Shown here: positions 52,195-61,615 of the stretch, piece after piece
How the letters are laid out: each line of letters starts with the position of its first letter
Position numbering within the stretch: position 1 is the first letter of the stretch
DNA from: Hoeflea marina
Lineage (GTDB): Bacteria > Pseudomonadota > Alphaproteobacteria > Rhizobiales > Rhizobiaceae
NCBI RefSeq assembly: GCF_003182275.1
Contig: NZ_QGTR01000001.1
Coordinates: 1 to 64,000, forward strand
Direction: 5' to 3'
Length of the DNA stretch: 64,000 nt
The notes under the pieces: model-generated
Seen by the model: only the letters and a program-made list of their open reading frames with translations
What the model was told of the DNA's origin: nothing
Databases searched by the model: none
Translations under genes and position numbers: made by a program

Positions 52195-53043
52195 ATGGCC
52201 CAGCAATACTTCTCGATGGATTTTGCCTTCTACAGCTCGATGGGCGTCTATTCGTTTGATGACCGGTGCGAAATCACCAAAGCAACCGGATATGACGCCA
52301 TTCACCTCACGCTTTGGGACGGTCGTGACTGGACGGCACACGCGCAACAAATCGCGACGGTCAAGAAGCGTTTCGACCTCGACATCGCCGGTGTTTACGT
52401 TGTGCTGGATCTGTCAGTCGGTGAAGCGGATCTGCGCAATTCAGGCATCATCAAACTTATCGAAGCCATGCCTGAGGGATCGACCATCGATCTCGCTATC
52501 AAAAGCGCAGGGACCAATTTTGGCCGCTCTGACCCCAAAGGCGATGCCGCAGTCATGGCTTGGCTCAACAAAGCATTGGTTGTCGCCGCAGCCCGCCGAT
52601 CGCGCATTCTGATCTATACTCATATCCAGTTCTGGGCCGAAAAACACGGCGACGCATTGCGCCTTTGCGAGAAGATCAATCACCCCAACCTCGGCCTGAC
52701 CTTTTCCGCACTACAGTGGTACATGGGAGAGGGGCGAAATCTGGCGCCTTTGCTCAGGCGCGCCATGCCTTTCATCAAGCAGGCCAATTTCTCCGGCAGC
52801 CGCCGCAGTCCACTCGGGTTCTTTGAAGTAGCTACCATCGAACCGCTCGACATGGGCGAACTCGACAATTTCGCAGTTTTGGCGCTGCTGACACGGCTCG
52901 GCTATCAGGGCGCGCTCGGCTACAATGGTTGGCACGAAGGAGGTGACACTTATAATAAGTTGGAACGCTCCTTGCACATGCTCAAGGATCTGGTCGCCCG
53001 CCTTAAAGCGCACCCTCATTGGGGGAGCCATATCGATGCTTGA
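52195..53043 (+). CDS. Sugar phosphate isomerase/epimerase-type TIM barrel protein
   Basis: The 282-residue protein resembles the xylose-isomerase-like TIM barrel (AP_endonuc_2) family: FYSSMGVYSFDDRCEITKATGYDAIHLTLWDG at the start, ILIYTHIQFWAEKHGDALRLCEKINHPNLGLTFSALQW in the middle, and LALLTRLGYQGALGYNGWHEGGD near the end. In place of the usual Glu-Asp-His-Glu metal set I can see only partial matches, so activity is uncertain. It is first in the LysR-linked operon and overlaps the LLM gene by 8 bp. Confidence 0.8.
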   Translation: MAQQYFSMDFAFYSSMGVYSFDDRCEITKATGYDAIHLTLWDGRDWTAHAQQIATVKKRFDLDIAGVYVVLDLSVGEADLRNSGIIKLIEAMPEGSTIDLAIKSAGTNFGRSDPKGDAAVMAWLNKALVVAAARRSRILIYTHIQFWAEKHGDALRLCEKINHPNLGLTFSALQWYMGEGRNLAPLLRRAMPFIKQANFSGSRRSPLGFFEVATIEPLDMGELDNFAVLALLTRLGYQGALGYNGWHEGGDTYNKLERSLHMLKDLVARLKAHPHWGSHIDA

Positions 53044-54034
53044 TCCACTCGCAATGCTCAAGCCATCATCAGCTCCTTACGCCGCCCAGCATGGTTTTTC
53101 GCGCACCTTTGCGCCTGGCCAGCTGACACTGGGATTGTTCTTTCCCATCGAGTCTTTTAGCGGCGAGTTTCCCACCATGAGCGGGCAAGTCCAGCTTGCA
53201 AAGCTGGCTGAGGCAGCGGGTTTTGCTGCACTGTGGCTGCGCGACGTGCCGCTCTACGATCCTACATTCGGCGACGTGGGCCAGATCTACGACCCGTTCG
53301 TCTATCTCGGATATCTCGCCGGTCAGACCACCGATATTGCCCTTGCGACCGGCTCGATAGTCGTGCCGATCCGCAACCCGCTCCATCTGGCCAAGGCTGC
53401 CACCAGTGTCGATCAGTTGAGCGGTGGGCGCCTCCTACTCGGTGTCGCTTCGGGTGATAGACCTGTGGAATTTCCGGCGTTTGGGGTCAACCCTGATACG
53501 CGGGCGGCACTGTTTCGCGAATATGTCGAAGTTTTCCGGCAGGTGCAGAAATCCAGCCTGCAACCTGTTTGCTGGAGCGGCGGATCGCTTGCCGGGGCGG
53601 ACATGATACCCAAGCCGGTGGCAGAGGAAATTCCCCTGCTCATCACCGGCAGCAGCAGGCAGTCGGTCGACTGGATCGCGAGGAATGGCCATGGATGGAT
53701 TACTTATCCGCGCCCGCCTACACATCAGAAAACCGTTCTCGATGCCTACCGAGCAGCGGTGCGAGATCAGTGTGGCGACATTTTCAAGCCGTTCACGCAG
53801 TCGCTTTACATCGACCTCGCGGCGGATCCGAATGCAATGCCCCAGCCCATCCATCTTGGCTATCGCCTTGGTCGTCATCACCTGATCGGTCTGCTCGAAC
53901 AGTTGAGGGACATGGGAGTCAATCACGTCACCTTCAATCTGCGGTTCAGCCTGCGTCCAGTGCCAGACGTGATCAACGAGCTGGCACAACACGTTTTGCC
54001 CCAGTTCCCACCGATGGCGATGGCTACCTCCTAA
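53036..54034 (+). CDS. LLM-class flavin-dependent oxidoreductase
   Basis: This 332-residue luciferase-like monooxygenase has LAKLAEAAGFAALWLRDVPLYDP, TTDIALATGSIVVPIRNPLHLAKAATSVDQLSGGRLLLGVASGD, FGVNP, and ITGSSRQSVDWIARNGHGWI. It should use FMNH2 (or F420) and oxygen to oxidise an organic substrate. A flavin reductase is encoded 1.2 kb downstream and would supply reduced flavin. The ATG at 53036 lies inside the end of the previous gene. The substrate is unknown. Confidence 0.88.
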   Translation: MLDPLAMLKPSSAPYAAQHGFSRTFAPGQLTLGLFFPIESFSGEFPTMSGQVQLAKLAEAAGFAALWLRDVPLYDPTFGDVGQIYDPFVYLGYLAGQTTDIALATGSIVVPIRNPLHLAKAATSVDQLSGGRLLLGVASGDRPVEFPAFGVNPDTRAALFREYVEVFRQVQKSSLQPVCWSGGSLAGADMIPKPVAEEIPLLITGSSRQSVDWIARNGHGWITYPRPPTHQKTVLDAYRAAVRDQCGDIFKPFTQSLYIDLAADPNAMPQPIHLGYRLGRHHLIGLLEQLRDMGVNHVTFNLRFSLRPVPDVINELAQHVLPQFPPMAMATS

Positions 54035-54120
54035 TCCCACCCGTTACTTTAAACGCATAAACGCGACAAAAGCGCTGCGCCTTTTCACGCCCAGTTTCGC
54101 TGACCAACAAGGAAGACACC

Positions 54121-54873
54121 ATGACAAACCACACGCCTTTGAATGGAAAAGTCGCATTGATCACCGGCGGCTCTCGCGGCATTGGAGCGGCAACTGCCGG
54201 CGCCCTTGCAGATCAGGGCGCCGATATCGCGATTAGCTTCACGGCGCAGGCTGACAAAGCTGAAGCGGTAGTGGCGGAGCTTATCGCCAAGGGCGTCCGC
54301 GCCAAAGCTTTCAGGGCCGATCAGGCGGATGCCGATCAGGTCAAGGGAATGGTCGGCGCCACATTGGCGTATTTCGGCCGGCTCGACATCGTGGTTGCCA
54401 ATGCCGGTGTGTCTGACATGGGCCCGACCGACATGAACGGCAACACCGACGCCCTTGACCACATGCGCCGCGTCAATATCGACGGCGTGATTTGGCTGGT
54501 CCGGGCTGCAAGCCAGGTCATGGAGGACGATGGTCGCATTATCGCGATGTCGTCAGCGATGGCGCGTCGCGCAGGCAGCCCAGGGCTTGCCGACTATGCT
54601 GCCAGCAAGGCAGCTGTAGAAGCCTATGTCAAAGGCGCAGCCCGTGATCTCGGCGGCCGCCGCATCACCGTAAATGCCTTGGCACTCGGCTCAGTCGAAA
54701 CAGATATGAACCCCGATAATGGTCCTTCGGCAAAATGGCTAAAAGCGGGAACCGCCCTTGGTCGCTACGCCCAGCCTACGGAAGTTGCGAGCGTTGTCGC
54801 ATTCATCGCGTCGCCCTCTGCAAGCTACATCACAGGCAGCATCATTGCCGTCGACGGCGGCGTCAATGCGTGA
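54121..54873 (+). CDS. SDR-family oxidoreductase
   Basis: This is a 250-residue classical short-chain dehydrogenase. The cofactor loop is TGGSRGIG, NAG is in VVANAGVS, the catalytic Ser is in AMSSAMARR, and Tyr-Lys is in YAASKAA. The C-terminus ITGSIIAVDGGVNA is canonical. FTAQADKAEAV after strand 2 suggests NADP preference. It follows the LLM gene by 86 bp and probably acts on the same pathway. Confidence 0.92.
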   Translation: MTNHTPLNGKVALITGGSRGIGAATAGALADQGADIAISFTAQADKAEAVVAELIAKGVRAKAFRADQADADQVKGMVGATLAYFGRLDIVVANAGVSDMGPTDMNGNTDALDHMRRVNIDGVIWLVRAASQVMEDDGRIIAMSSAMARRAGSPGLADYAASKAAVEAYVKGAARDLGGRRITVNALALGSVETDMNPDNGPSAKWLKAGTALGRYAQPTEVASVVAFIASPSASYITGSIIAVDGGVNA

Positions 54874-54889
54874 CTCGACCTTCTGGTTG

Positions 54890-55228
54890 GCATTCGCCTG
54901 CTGGAGCACTGGCGGGAGTGTGCGCGATCTGCTGGTTAAGCAACGTAGACAGCTGGTGAACATGATCCGCGGCCTCATGGTCGAGTTTGGCATCAACATC
55001 CCGCAAGGTGTGGTGCGGGCGCTTGGCTTGGCCCGCCAGATCGCCGCGAAGGAAGCGGAACCCGACCTGCCGGCAATGGCAAAGCAGATCCTCGGTCTCC
55101 TATGCGGTCAGGTTATCGATGCCCATGCCCGTTTGCAGGAGATCGACCGCGCGATCATTGCCCTGCAAAGAACTGACGAGTTAGCGCGACGACTGACCAC
55201 CTCGTTGCCGGCATTCCAGACCGCTTGA
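54890..55228 (+). mobile_element. IS110-family transposase fragment
   Basis: The frame reads VRDLLVKQRRQLVNMIRGLMVEFGINIPQG, LARQIAAKEAEPDLPAMAKQILGLLC, DAHARLQEIDRAI and DELARRLTTSLPAF. This is the central part of an IS110 transposase. The DEDD catalytic N-domain and the C-terminal Ser domain are both missing, so it is dead. It starts just after the SDR stop and ends ten bases before the flavin reductase gene, so an IS insertion and decay split the operon. Confidence 0.82.
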
Positions 55229-55237
55229 GAGGCTAAG

Positions 55238-55738
55238 ATGAACATGGTGGATCACCAATTTGACAGTGTAGACAAGACCACGTTTCGCAACGGAATGTCG
55301 CGCCTCGGCTCAGCCGTCAGTGTCGTTACCACGGTCTTTGGCGGCAGGCGCTTCGGCTTTACCGCCTCGGCAGTCTGCAGCGTCAGCGACACCCCAGCCA
55401 CGCTTCTCGTCTGCATCAATCGAGCCAGCTCGAGTTTTCCTGCCTTTGCCAACACACGCTACTTCTGCGTCAACACCTTGCTGCCGGAACAAGAGGACAT
55501 CTCCAATGTGTTCGGGGGAAGGACTTCAGCTGCGGACCGATTTGAGTCAGGTGAATGGGGCGATGGGCTGACAGGTGTGCCGCTTCTTGCAAACGCATCG
55601 GTCAGTTTCGAGTGTGAGCTCACCACCGTCATCGACGAGGCGACACACCGCGTCTTCTTCGGACGGGTGATCCAGGTTCGCGAGAACGCGGAAAAGGCGA
55701 CACTGCTATACTGTATGCGACGGTATCTCAGAGGATGA
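55238..55738 (+). CDS. Flavin reductase-like protein
   Basis: The 166-residue protein is of the HpaC/FMN-binding split-barrel type: FRNGMSRLGSAVSVVTTVFGGRRFGFTASAVCSVSDTPATLLVCIN, FCVNTLLPEQEDISNVFGG, and FECELTTVIDEATHRVFFGRV. It would reduce FMN or FAD with NADH for the LLM monooxygenase of the same island. The last residues (LLYCMRRYLRG) are at the normal end of the family, so it looks complete despite the IS110 relic immediately upstream, which may have changed its promoter. Confidence 0.88.
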   Translation: MNMVDHQFDSVDKTTFRNGMSRLGSAVSVVTTVFGGRRFGFTASAVCSVSDTPATLLVCINRASSSFPAFANTRYFCVNTLLPEQEDISNVFGGRTSAADRFESGEWGDGLTGVPLLANASVSFECELTTVIDEATHRVFFGRVIQVRENAEKATLLYCMRRYLRG

Positions 55739-56029
55739 CGAAACCTTCTTGGCAAGTTTAGCGAGGAGCTTATACCGTCAGCCTTCAGGAAATGGCAAAA
55801 AGAGCTGCAATGGCCGAAATAGCGTCGGACGCGGTCATGGACGTCGCCCACGCTCTATGGCAGCTATTTCATCCTCGAGCTCCAGGACCGGACTGTTGTG
55901 ACACGGTCCCATTTCAGTCATTCGTTCCCGGTGCTGTGAATGGCTGCTCCCCGCCCATTCCCGCCGTTCCGGGATCCACTCTTTGCCGGTTTGCTCGAAG
56001 CAATGGCCTCCAGTCCACCCGCACGAGAT

Positions 56030-56392
56030 CTAGTTGCCGCCCCGGCGCCCGGCCACCTGCCGCCCCTCCGGCCCCGAATAGGCCCGCTCCACCTTCGCCA
56101 CCCGCATCTCGTAGTGGCTGTACCAGCGCTCGATGCCGAGGCTCTGCGCCACCAGGTGGCGGGCCTCGGCCTTCCAGGCGAGGATCGCCGCCTCGTCGCG
56201 CCAGTAGGAGACGGTGATGCCGAAGCCGCCCGCGTCGCGCGCGCTTTCGGCGCCGAGGCAGCCGGGCTGCGCCAGCGCCAGTGCGTGCATGGCGTCGGCC
56301 ATGGCGCCGTAGCCGTCGGTCAACTCCGACATTTTTGATGAGAAGATCACCGTCCAGTAGGGCGGCTCGGGGGTAGGGGCGAATTCATCCAT
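56030..56392 (-). CDS. Antibiotic biosynthesis monooxygenase-domain protein
   Basis: This is a 120-residue single ABM/ferredoxin-like barrel: YWTVIFSSKMSELTDGYGAMADAMHALALAQPGCLGAES, GITVSYWRDEAAILAWKAEARHLVAQ, and WYSHYEMRVAKVERAY. Relatives act as cofactor-free monooxygenases or haem-binding proteins; most are uncharacterised. It appears to be a single-gene unit. The gap of 291 bp between it and the flavin reductase gene shows no gene. Confidence 0.87.
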   Translation of the reverse strand: MDEFAPTPEPPYWTVIFSSKMSELTDGYGAMADAMHALALAQPGCLGAESARDAGGFGITVSYWRDEAAILAWKAEARHLVAQSLGIERWYSHYEMRVAKVERAYSGPEGRQVAGRRGGN

Positions 56393-56657
56393 GGCAAGCC
56401 TCCGGCGGACTTGATGACGGTCAATCGCGGCCGAACCGCTCAGGCCGCGGAGGTCCCCGGTCAGGTTCTACGAGATTCCCACATCTCGCAAGCTCCATCC
56501 GAGTCTGACAGCGGGGTGAAGATGCGGAGTACGAAGGCTGAAGGCGCGCGAACGATCCGCTCGCCTGCGATTTCCAGCGCTTGACTGCGTTAAGGCGCTG
56601 AAATTGCTTCCTGTCCCACATGGGGAGAGGTGGAAATGCGGAGGGCGCGGCTTGCCG

Positions 56658-56790
56658 CCTCCCCCTTGAGGGGAGGCCGGAGAAGCGAGCGCAGCGAAGC
56701 TGATCCGGGTGGGGGTCGCGATGCAACCGCGGGGCGGAGTGTCCCGGTGGTCTCTTACCCCCACCCCAACCCCTCCCCTCAAGGGGGAGG
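56658..56790. repeat. Inverted pair of 19-bp palindrome-rich elements
   Basis: CCTCCCCCTTGAGGGGAGG (56658-56676) recurs as its exact reverse complement at 56772-56790. Each arm can also fold on itself. Confidence 0.75.
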
Positions 56791-56822
56791 GGCTTTCCAG
56801 CACCTCCGTACCTGCCGTTCTG

Positions 56823-56983
56823 CGGCAAGACCGCTGGCTTCACCCTCGCCCTTCGAGGGCCGCTGGCGCGGCCGCCTCAGGATGAGGGTGAAGGGGGCGC
56901 TGCTGGACCCCGGCTCGGGGGCCGGGGTGACGGGGCCGCGGAGATTACGGCAAGACCGGTGGCTTCACCCTCGCCCTTCGAGG
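56823..56983. repeat. Two copies of a 36-bp direct repeat within palindromic elements
   Basis: Positions 56823-56858 and 56948-56983 differ at one base. Both contain TTCACCCTCGCCCTTCGAGG, and the first continues into a reverse-complementary GAGGGTGAA near 56884-56893, forming a long stem. Elements of this kind are scattered through Hyphomicrobiales genomes. Confidence 0.7.
56902..56932. repeat. REP-like palindromic element, copy 2
   Basis: This is identical over 31 bp to 36055-36085, in the same orientation, at the opposite end of the accessory block between ppx and rnd. Confidence 0.75.
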
Positions 56984-57038
56984 CTCGCTACGCGAACACC
57001 TCAGGAGGGCCGGGGTTCCACGGCCGCCGCCCGTCGCC

Positions 57039-58199
57039 TCACAGCTCCAGCGCGTCGACCTTCTTGTCGGCGAATCGCAGCGCCAGCTTGCCGTTGATCA
57101 GCTTCAGCGCCTGTTCGCCGAACAGCTCGCGCCGCCAACCCGACAGCGCCGGCACGTCGGCGTCCTCGCCCTCGGCGGCGATGCGGTCGAGGTCGTCGCT
57201 CGAGGCGATCACCTTGGCTGCGACATTTTCCTTCTCCACCACCAGCTTCAAGAGCACCCGCAGCAGTTCGACCGCGGCCTGGGCGCCGTCTGGCGTCTGC
57301 CGCTGCCGGGGCAGCTTCGGCATCTGGTCGCGCGGGGTGGCCAGCGCCTGGCCCACCACCTCGACCAGCGCCGCGCCCTGGGTGGAGCGTTCCCAGCCGC
57401 GCGGCACCGTGCGCAGCCGCGACAGGGCCTCGGCGTCCACGGGCTGCTGCTGGGCGACCTCGTAGAGCGCGTCGTCCTTCAGGATCCGGCCGCGCGGCAC
57501 ATTGCGGCTCCGCGCCTCGCGCTCGCGCCAGGCCGCCACATGCTGCAGCACGCACAGCTCCTGCGGCTTCTTGAGCCGCATCTTCAGCCGCTTCCAGGCG
57601 TCGTCGGGATGCAGGTCGTAGGTTTCGCGCGCCTCGAGCACCGCCATCTCGTCGGAGAGCCAGCCGCTGCGGCCCTCGGCCTCGAGCCGCGATTTCAGTT
57701 CCTTGTAGACGTCGCGCAGATGGGTGACGTCGGCCAGCGCATAGTCGAGCTGCTTGTCCGAAAGCGGCCGCCGGCTCCAGTCGGTGAAGCGCGAGGTCTT
57801 GTCGATCTGCACGCCGGAGATGCGCGACACCAATTGGTCGTAGGAGACCGATTCGCCGAAGCCGCAGACCATCGCGGCGACCTGGGTGTCGAAGATCGGA
57901 TGCGGCACCAGATCGCCGCGATTGACGACGATTTCGATGTCCTGGCGCGCGGCGTGGAACACCTTGATCACCGAGGTGTCGGCCATCAGTTCGAAAAATG
58001 GTGCAAGATCAATGTCTTTTGCCAGCGGATCGACGATCAGCGCGTCCTCTTCGCTGGCCATCTGGATCAGGCACAGCTCGGGCCAGAACGTGGTCTCGCG
58101 AAGGAATTCGGTGTCGATTGTCACATAGTCGCATTTGGCAAGGCGGCTGCAGGCGGCCGCGAGGGCCTCGGTGGTCGTGATGATGTCCATGATTTGCAT
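57039..58199 (-). CDS. rnd: Ribonuclease D
   Basis: RNase D is a 3'-5' exonuclease that trims tRNA and other stable RNA precursors. The 386-residue protein has the DEDDy exonuclease motifs: YVTIDTEF, VFHAARQDIEIV, and YALADVTHLRDVY. An HRDC domain follows (about 210-290, with ELCVLQHVAAWREREARSRNVPRG). The ATG at 58199 overlaps the MFS stop as TAATG, so the two genes are translationally linked. In related rhizobia rnd is next to ppx and aspS. Confidence 0.94.
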   Translation of the reverse strand: MQIMDIITTTEALAAACSRLAKCDYVTIDTEFLRETTFWPELCLIQMASEEDALIVDPLAKDIDLAPFFELMADTSVIKVFHAARQDIEIVVNRGDLVPHPIFDTQVAAMVCGFGESVSYDQLVSRISGVQIDKTSRFTDWSRRPLSDKQLDYALADVTHLRDVYKELKSRLEAEGRSGWLSDEMAVLEARETYDLHPDDAWKRLKMRLKKPQELCVLQHVAAWREREARSRNVPRGRILKDDALYEVAQQQPVDAEALSRLRTVPRGWERSTQGAALVEVVGQALATPRDQMPKLPRQRQTPDGAQAAVELLRVLLKLVVEKENVAAKVIASSDDLDRIAAEGEDADVPALSGWRRELFGEQALKLINGKLALRFADKKVDALEL

Positions 58200-59497
58200 T
58201 AGCCGTTTTGTTCGCCTTTGTCTTCACCCTGCGCCGTCGTGCGCGGCCCATGCCGTGAATTGTCCCCATGCTGTTGCTGCTGCGCCTGCGAGGCCATGCG
58301 CGCGAACACCGGCGAGGTGCGCAAGAGAGCCGAAAAGCCGCCCGGCCTGCGCAGGCGCGCCGGCGCACCCTGGATCATGCGCCACAGCGTGAACAGCACG
58401 AAGCAGCCATGCATGCAGCCGATGAAGGTGAAGAACGAGCCCGGACCGAAGTGGTCGATCAGCACCGAAGCAAACAGCGGCCCGATGCTGGCGCCGATGG
58501 CCCAGAAGAACAACAGCCCGGAGGCGATCTGCACATATTCGCCCGGCGCGGCGTTGTCGTTGGCATGCGCGCAGGAGAGCGAATAGAGCGGCAGCGCGAA
58601 GGCGCCGAACAGGAAGATGCCGATCAGGTTGAGAATTTCATCGGTGCCGGCGACGGCTGCGAGAAACAGGCCCGCCAGCGCAGCACCGACGGTGGCAAAC
58701 AGCAGCACGTGGCGGCGGTCGATGCGGTCCGACAGATAGCCCAGCGGGTACTGCAGCACCACGCCGCCGATGATGCCGGCGGTCATGAAGCTGGCGATGG
58801 CCGGCACGTCGAGGCCGAGGCTGGCGGCATAGAGCGGTCCGATGGAGCGGAACGAGGCGCCGGTGAGCCCGACGGTGACGGCGCCGGCGGTGGCCAGCGG
58901 CGAGACCTGCCAGACCCGTCTCGGACTGAAGGCGAACGGGGCGGGGGGCGCCGGATTGGAGCGGTCGGCCAGCGACACCGGCACCACCGAGAGCATCATC
59001 AGCATGCTCATCACCGCGAAGACGACGAAACCGTCGATGCCGAAGACGGGCAGCATGTATTGCGACACGGTCACCGCGCCCAGATCGACGAAGCGGTAGA
59101 TGGCCAGCGTCTGCGCCCGGTTGTGGTTGGTGACGCTGGCGTTGATCCAGCTTTCAACATTGGCAAACAGCGAGGCGAAGCAGATGCCCGTGACGATGCG
59201 CATGACGAACCAGAAGGTCGGATCGACGATCAGCACCATGGCCAGCGAGGCACAGGCGGCGATCGCCGCCATGGTCGAGAAGGCGCGGATGTGGCCCGCC
59301 AGCTGCAGCAGCTTCGGCGTCACCCAGCAGCCGCCGATGAAGCCGAGATAGTAGCCGGCGCCGATCAGGCCGATGACGGTGGCCGAGAACCCTTCCTCCG
59401 ACCCGCGCAGCGTGATCAGCGTGCCCTGCAGTCCGTTGCCGGCAATCAGCACGCCGGCGGTGACGAGAAGCGGGATGAGCGGTCGGATCGAGGTCAT
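58199..59497 (-). CDS. MFS transporter, YcaD-like
   Basis: The 432-residue protein has 12 predicted helices. The MFS loop motif between helices 8 and 9 reads [48 protein letters not shown] and [21 protein letters not shown] are typical of the YcaD/UMF2 subgroup, whose substrates are unknown. The C-terminal 40 residues are hydrophilic and Gln-rich. It precedes rnd with a one-base overlap. Confidence 0.9.
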   Translation of the reverse strand: MTSIRPLIPLLVTAGVLIAGNGLQGTLITLRGSEEGFSATVIGLIGAGYYLGFIGGCWVTPKLLQLAGHIRAFSTMAAIAACASLAMVLIVDPTFWFVMRIVTGICFASLFANVESWINASVTNHNRAQTLAIYRFVDLGAVTVSQYMLPVFGIDGFVVFAVMSMLMMLSVVPVSLADRSNPAPPAPFAFSPRRVWQVSPLATAGAVTVGLTGASFRSIGPLYAASLGLDVPAIASFMTAGIIGGVVLQYPLGYLSDRIDRRHVLLFATVGAALAGLFLAAVAGTDEILNLIGIFLFGAFALPLYSLSCAHANDNAAPGEYVQIASGLLFFWAIGASIGPLFASVLIDHFGPGSFFTFIGCMHGCFVLFTLWRMIQGAPARLRRPGGFSALLRTSPVFARMASQAQQQQHGDNSRHGPRTTAQGEDKGEQNG

Positions 59498-59704
59498 AAA
59501 ATGCCGAGTCTGTGCAACAGTGAACCAGCCTTACATCGGTTTGCCGGACCCGTCTCGGTCAAATGCGCCATCCCCGGTGTCGTGCACCGGCCTTCGACCT
59601 TGACAAAACCGGTCCGCCATGCGCTTTTCCGCGCGATTTTACCCGGCAGGCGAGCGGGCGCGGCTGTGTGCCCCGCTGCCGGTTTTGCCCACAAGGACCA
59701 TCTC

Positions 59705-61492
59705 ATGCACCGCTACCGTTCCCACACTTGCGCCGCCCTTCGCACCAGCGATGCCGGCTCCGATGTCCGCCTGTCGGGATGGGTGCACCGCGTGCGCGAC
59801 CATGGCGGCCTGCTGTTCATCGACCTGCGCGACCATTACGGCATCACCCAGGTGGTGGCCGATCCCGATTCACCCGCCTTCAAGACCGCTGAAATGGTGC
59901 GCAGCGAGTGGGTGATCCGCGTCGACGGCAACGTCAAGAAGCGAACCGCCGACACCATCAACGCCAATCTCGGCACCGGCGAGATCGAGGTCTTTGCCGT
60001 CGAGATCGAAGTTCTCTCCCAGGCCAGGGAACTGCCGCTGCCGGTGTTCGGCGAGCTCGATTACCCCGAGGATGTGCGGCTCAAATACCGCTTCCTCGAT
60101 CTGCGCCGCGAGACCCTGCACCGGAACATCGTCACCCGCACCAGGGTGATCGCCGACATGCGCCGCCGCATGACCGAAATCGGCTTTGCCGAATACGCCA
60201 CGCCCATCCTGACGGCGTCCTCGCCGGAAGGCGCGCGCGATTTTCTCGTGCCCTCGCGCATCCACCCCGGCAAGTTCTACGCCCTGCCGCAGGCGCCGCA
60301 GCAGTACAAGCAGCTGCTGATGGTGGCGGGCTTTGACCGCTACTTCCAGATCGCGCCCTGTTTCCGCGACGAGGACCCGCGCGCCGACCGTCTGCCGGGC
60401 GAATTCTACCAGCTCGACATGGAAATGAGCTTCGTCACCCAGGAAGATGTCTGGAACACGATGGAGCCGGTGATGCGCGGCGTGTTCGAGGCATTCGCCG
60501 AAGGCAAGCCGGTGACGCAGGAGTTCCGCCGCATTCCGCATGCCGAATCGATCCGCAAATACGGCTCCGACAAGCCCGACCTGAGGAACCCGATCGAGAT
60601 GCAGTCGGTCACCGATCATTTCGCCGGCTCCGGCTTCAAGGTGTTTGCCGGCATGATCGCCAACAACCCCAAGGTCGAGGTCTGGGCCATCCCGGCCAAG
60701 ACCGGTGGTTCGCGCGCCTTCTGCGACCGGATGAATTCCTGGGCGCAGAGCCAGGGCCAGCCGGGTCTGGGCTACATCTTCTGGCGCAAGGAAGGCGACA
60801 ATCTCGAAGGCGCGGGCCCGATCGCCAAGAACATCGGCCCCGAGCGCACCGAGGCCATCCGTATCCAGATGGGTCTGGAAGACGGCGACGCCTGCTTCTT
60901 CGCGGCCGGCGATCCGGCGAAATTCGCCAAGTTCGCGGGCGACGCCCGCATCCGCGCCGGCGAGGAACTCAACCTCGTCGACCAGAACCGGTTCGAGCTG
61001 TGCTGGATCGTCGATTTCCCGTTCTACGAATGGGACGAGGACGCCAAGAAGGTGGAGTTCGCCCACAACCCGTTCTCGATGCCGCAGGGCGGCATGGAAG
61101 CGCTTGAGAGCCAGGATCCGCTGACGCTGAAGGCCTTTCAGTACGATCTCGTCTGCAATGGCTTCGAGATCGCGTCCGGCTCGATCCGCAACCAGTCGCC
61201 CGAGCTGATGATCAAGGCGTTCGAGAAGGTCGGCCTGAGCCAGGCCGACGTCGAGGAGCGCTTCGGCGGCCTCTACCGCGCCTTCCAGTACGGCGCACCG
61301 CCGCATGGCGGCATGGCGGCCGGTGTCGACCGCGTGATCATGCTGATCGTCGGCGCCAAGAACCTGCGCGAAGTGGCGCTGTTCCCGATGAATCAGCAGG
61401 CACAGGACCTGCTGATGGGCGCGCCCAGCGAAGCCTCTCCGGCGCAGCTGCGCGATCTCGCCATCCGCCCGGTGCCGCCCAAGGGCGCCTGA
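59705..61492 (+). CDS. aspS: Aspartyl-tRNA synthetase
   Basis: AspRS charges tRNA with aspartate. The 595-residue bacterial-type enzyme has the N-terminal OB-fold ([26 protein letters not shown]), the class II motifs 2 ([10 protein letters not shown]) and 3 (GVDRVIMLI), the GAD insertion, and the flipping-loop region [11 protein letters not shown]. Many alphaproteobacteria use a non-discriminating AspRS that also supplies Asp-tRNA(Asn); I cannot decide this here. The ATG at 59705 begins MHRYRSHTC, as in relatives. A bidirectional terminator follows. Confidence 0.97.
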   Translation: MHRYRSHTCAALRTSDAGSDVRLSGWVHRVRDHGGLLFIDLRDHYGITQVVADPDSPAFKTAEMVRSEWVIRVDGNVKKRTADTINANLGTGEIEVFAVEIEVLSQARELPLPVFGELDYPEDVRLKYRFLDLRRETLHRNIVTRTRVIADMRRRMTEIGFAEYATPILTASSPEGARDFLVPSRIHPGKFYALPQAPQQYKQLLMVAGFDRYFQIAPCFRDEDPRADRLPGEFYQLDMEMSFVTQEDVWNTMEPVMRGVFEAFAEGKPVTQEFRRIPHAESIRKYGSDKPDLRNPIEMQSVTDHFAGSGFKVFAGMIANNPKVEVWAIPAKTGGSRAFCDRMNSWAQSQGQPGLGYIFWRKEGDNLEGAGPIAKNIGPERTEAIRIQMGLEDGDACFFAAGDPAKFAKFAGDARIRAGEELNLVDQNRFELCWIVDFPFYEWDEDAKKVEFAHNPFSMPQGGMEALESQDPLTLKAFQYDLVCNGFEIASGSIRNQSPELMIKAFEKVGLSQADVEERFGGLYRAFQYGAPPHGGMAAGVDRVIMLIVGAKNLREVALFPMNQQAQDLLMGAPSEASPAQLRDLAIRPVPPKGA

Positions 61493-61540
61493 GCCGACCA
61501 TCCGGGCAGGCGCGCTCCGCCGCCCGCGCGTCAGACGCAG

Positions 61541-61574
61541 AAAACCCGGGCCGCGAGGTCCGGGTTTTGCGTTT
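61541..61574. terminator. Bidirectional intrinsic terminator after aspS
   Basis: AAAACCCGG (61541-61549) pairs with CCGGGTTTT (61560-61568). The arms give a T-run on each strand, serving aspS from the left and the small minus-strand gene from the right. Confidence 0.85.
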
Positions 61575-61615
61575 GATGGCGCTCGAAAGCCGCGCCGGAG
61601 TCCGGCCGGCGGATA

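Larger units (their letters stand above)
56393..57038. other. Gene-free region packed with palindromic repeats
   Basis: These 646 bases hold several repeat types: an exact 19-bp inverted pair (56658-56676 and 56772-56790), the 31-bp REP-like element also found at 36055, and two copies of a 36-bp direct repeat (56823-56858 and 56948-56983, one mismatch) that start longer palindromes. No ORF here has coding character. It borders the core gene rnd and marks the end of the accessory block. Confidence 0.7.

Noticed and set aside
55792-56217. 141-codon frame between the flavin reductase and ABM genes
   Set aside because: The composition is Arg/Pro/Ala-rich, much of it is antisense to the ABM gene, and it has no ribosome site or domain.
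59870-61501. Long antisense frame over aspS
   Set aside because: It is a shadow caused by third-position GC. AspRS on the plus strand is unambiguous.
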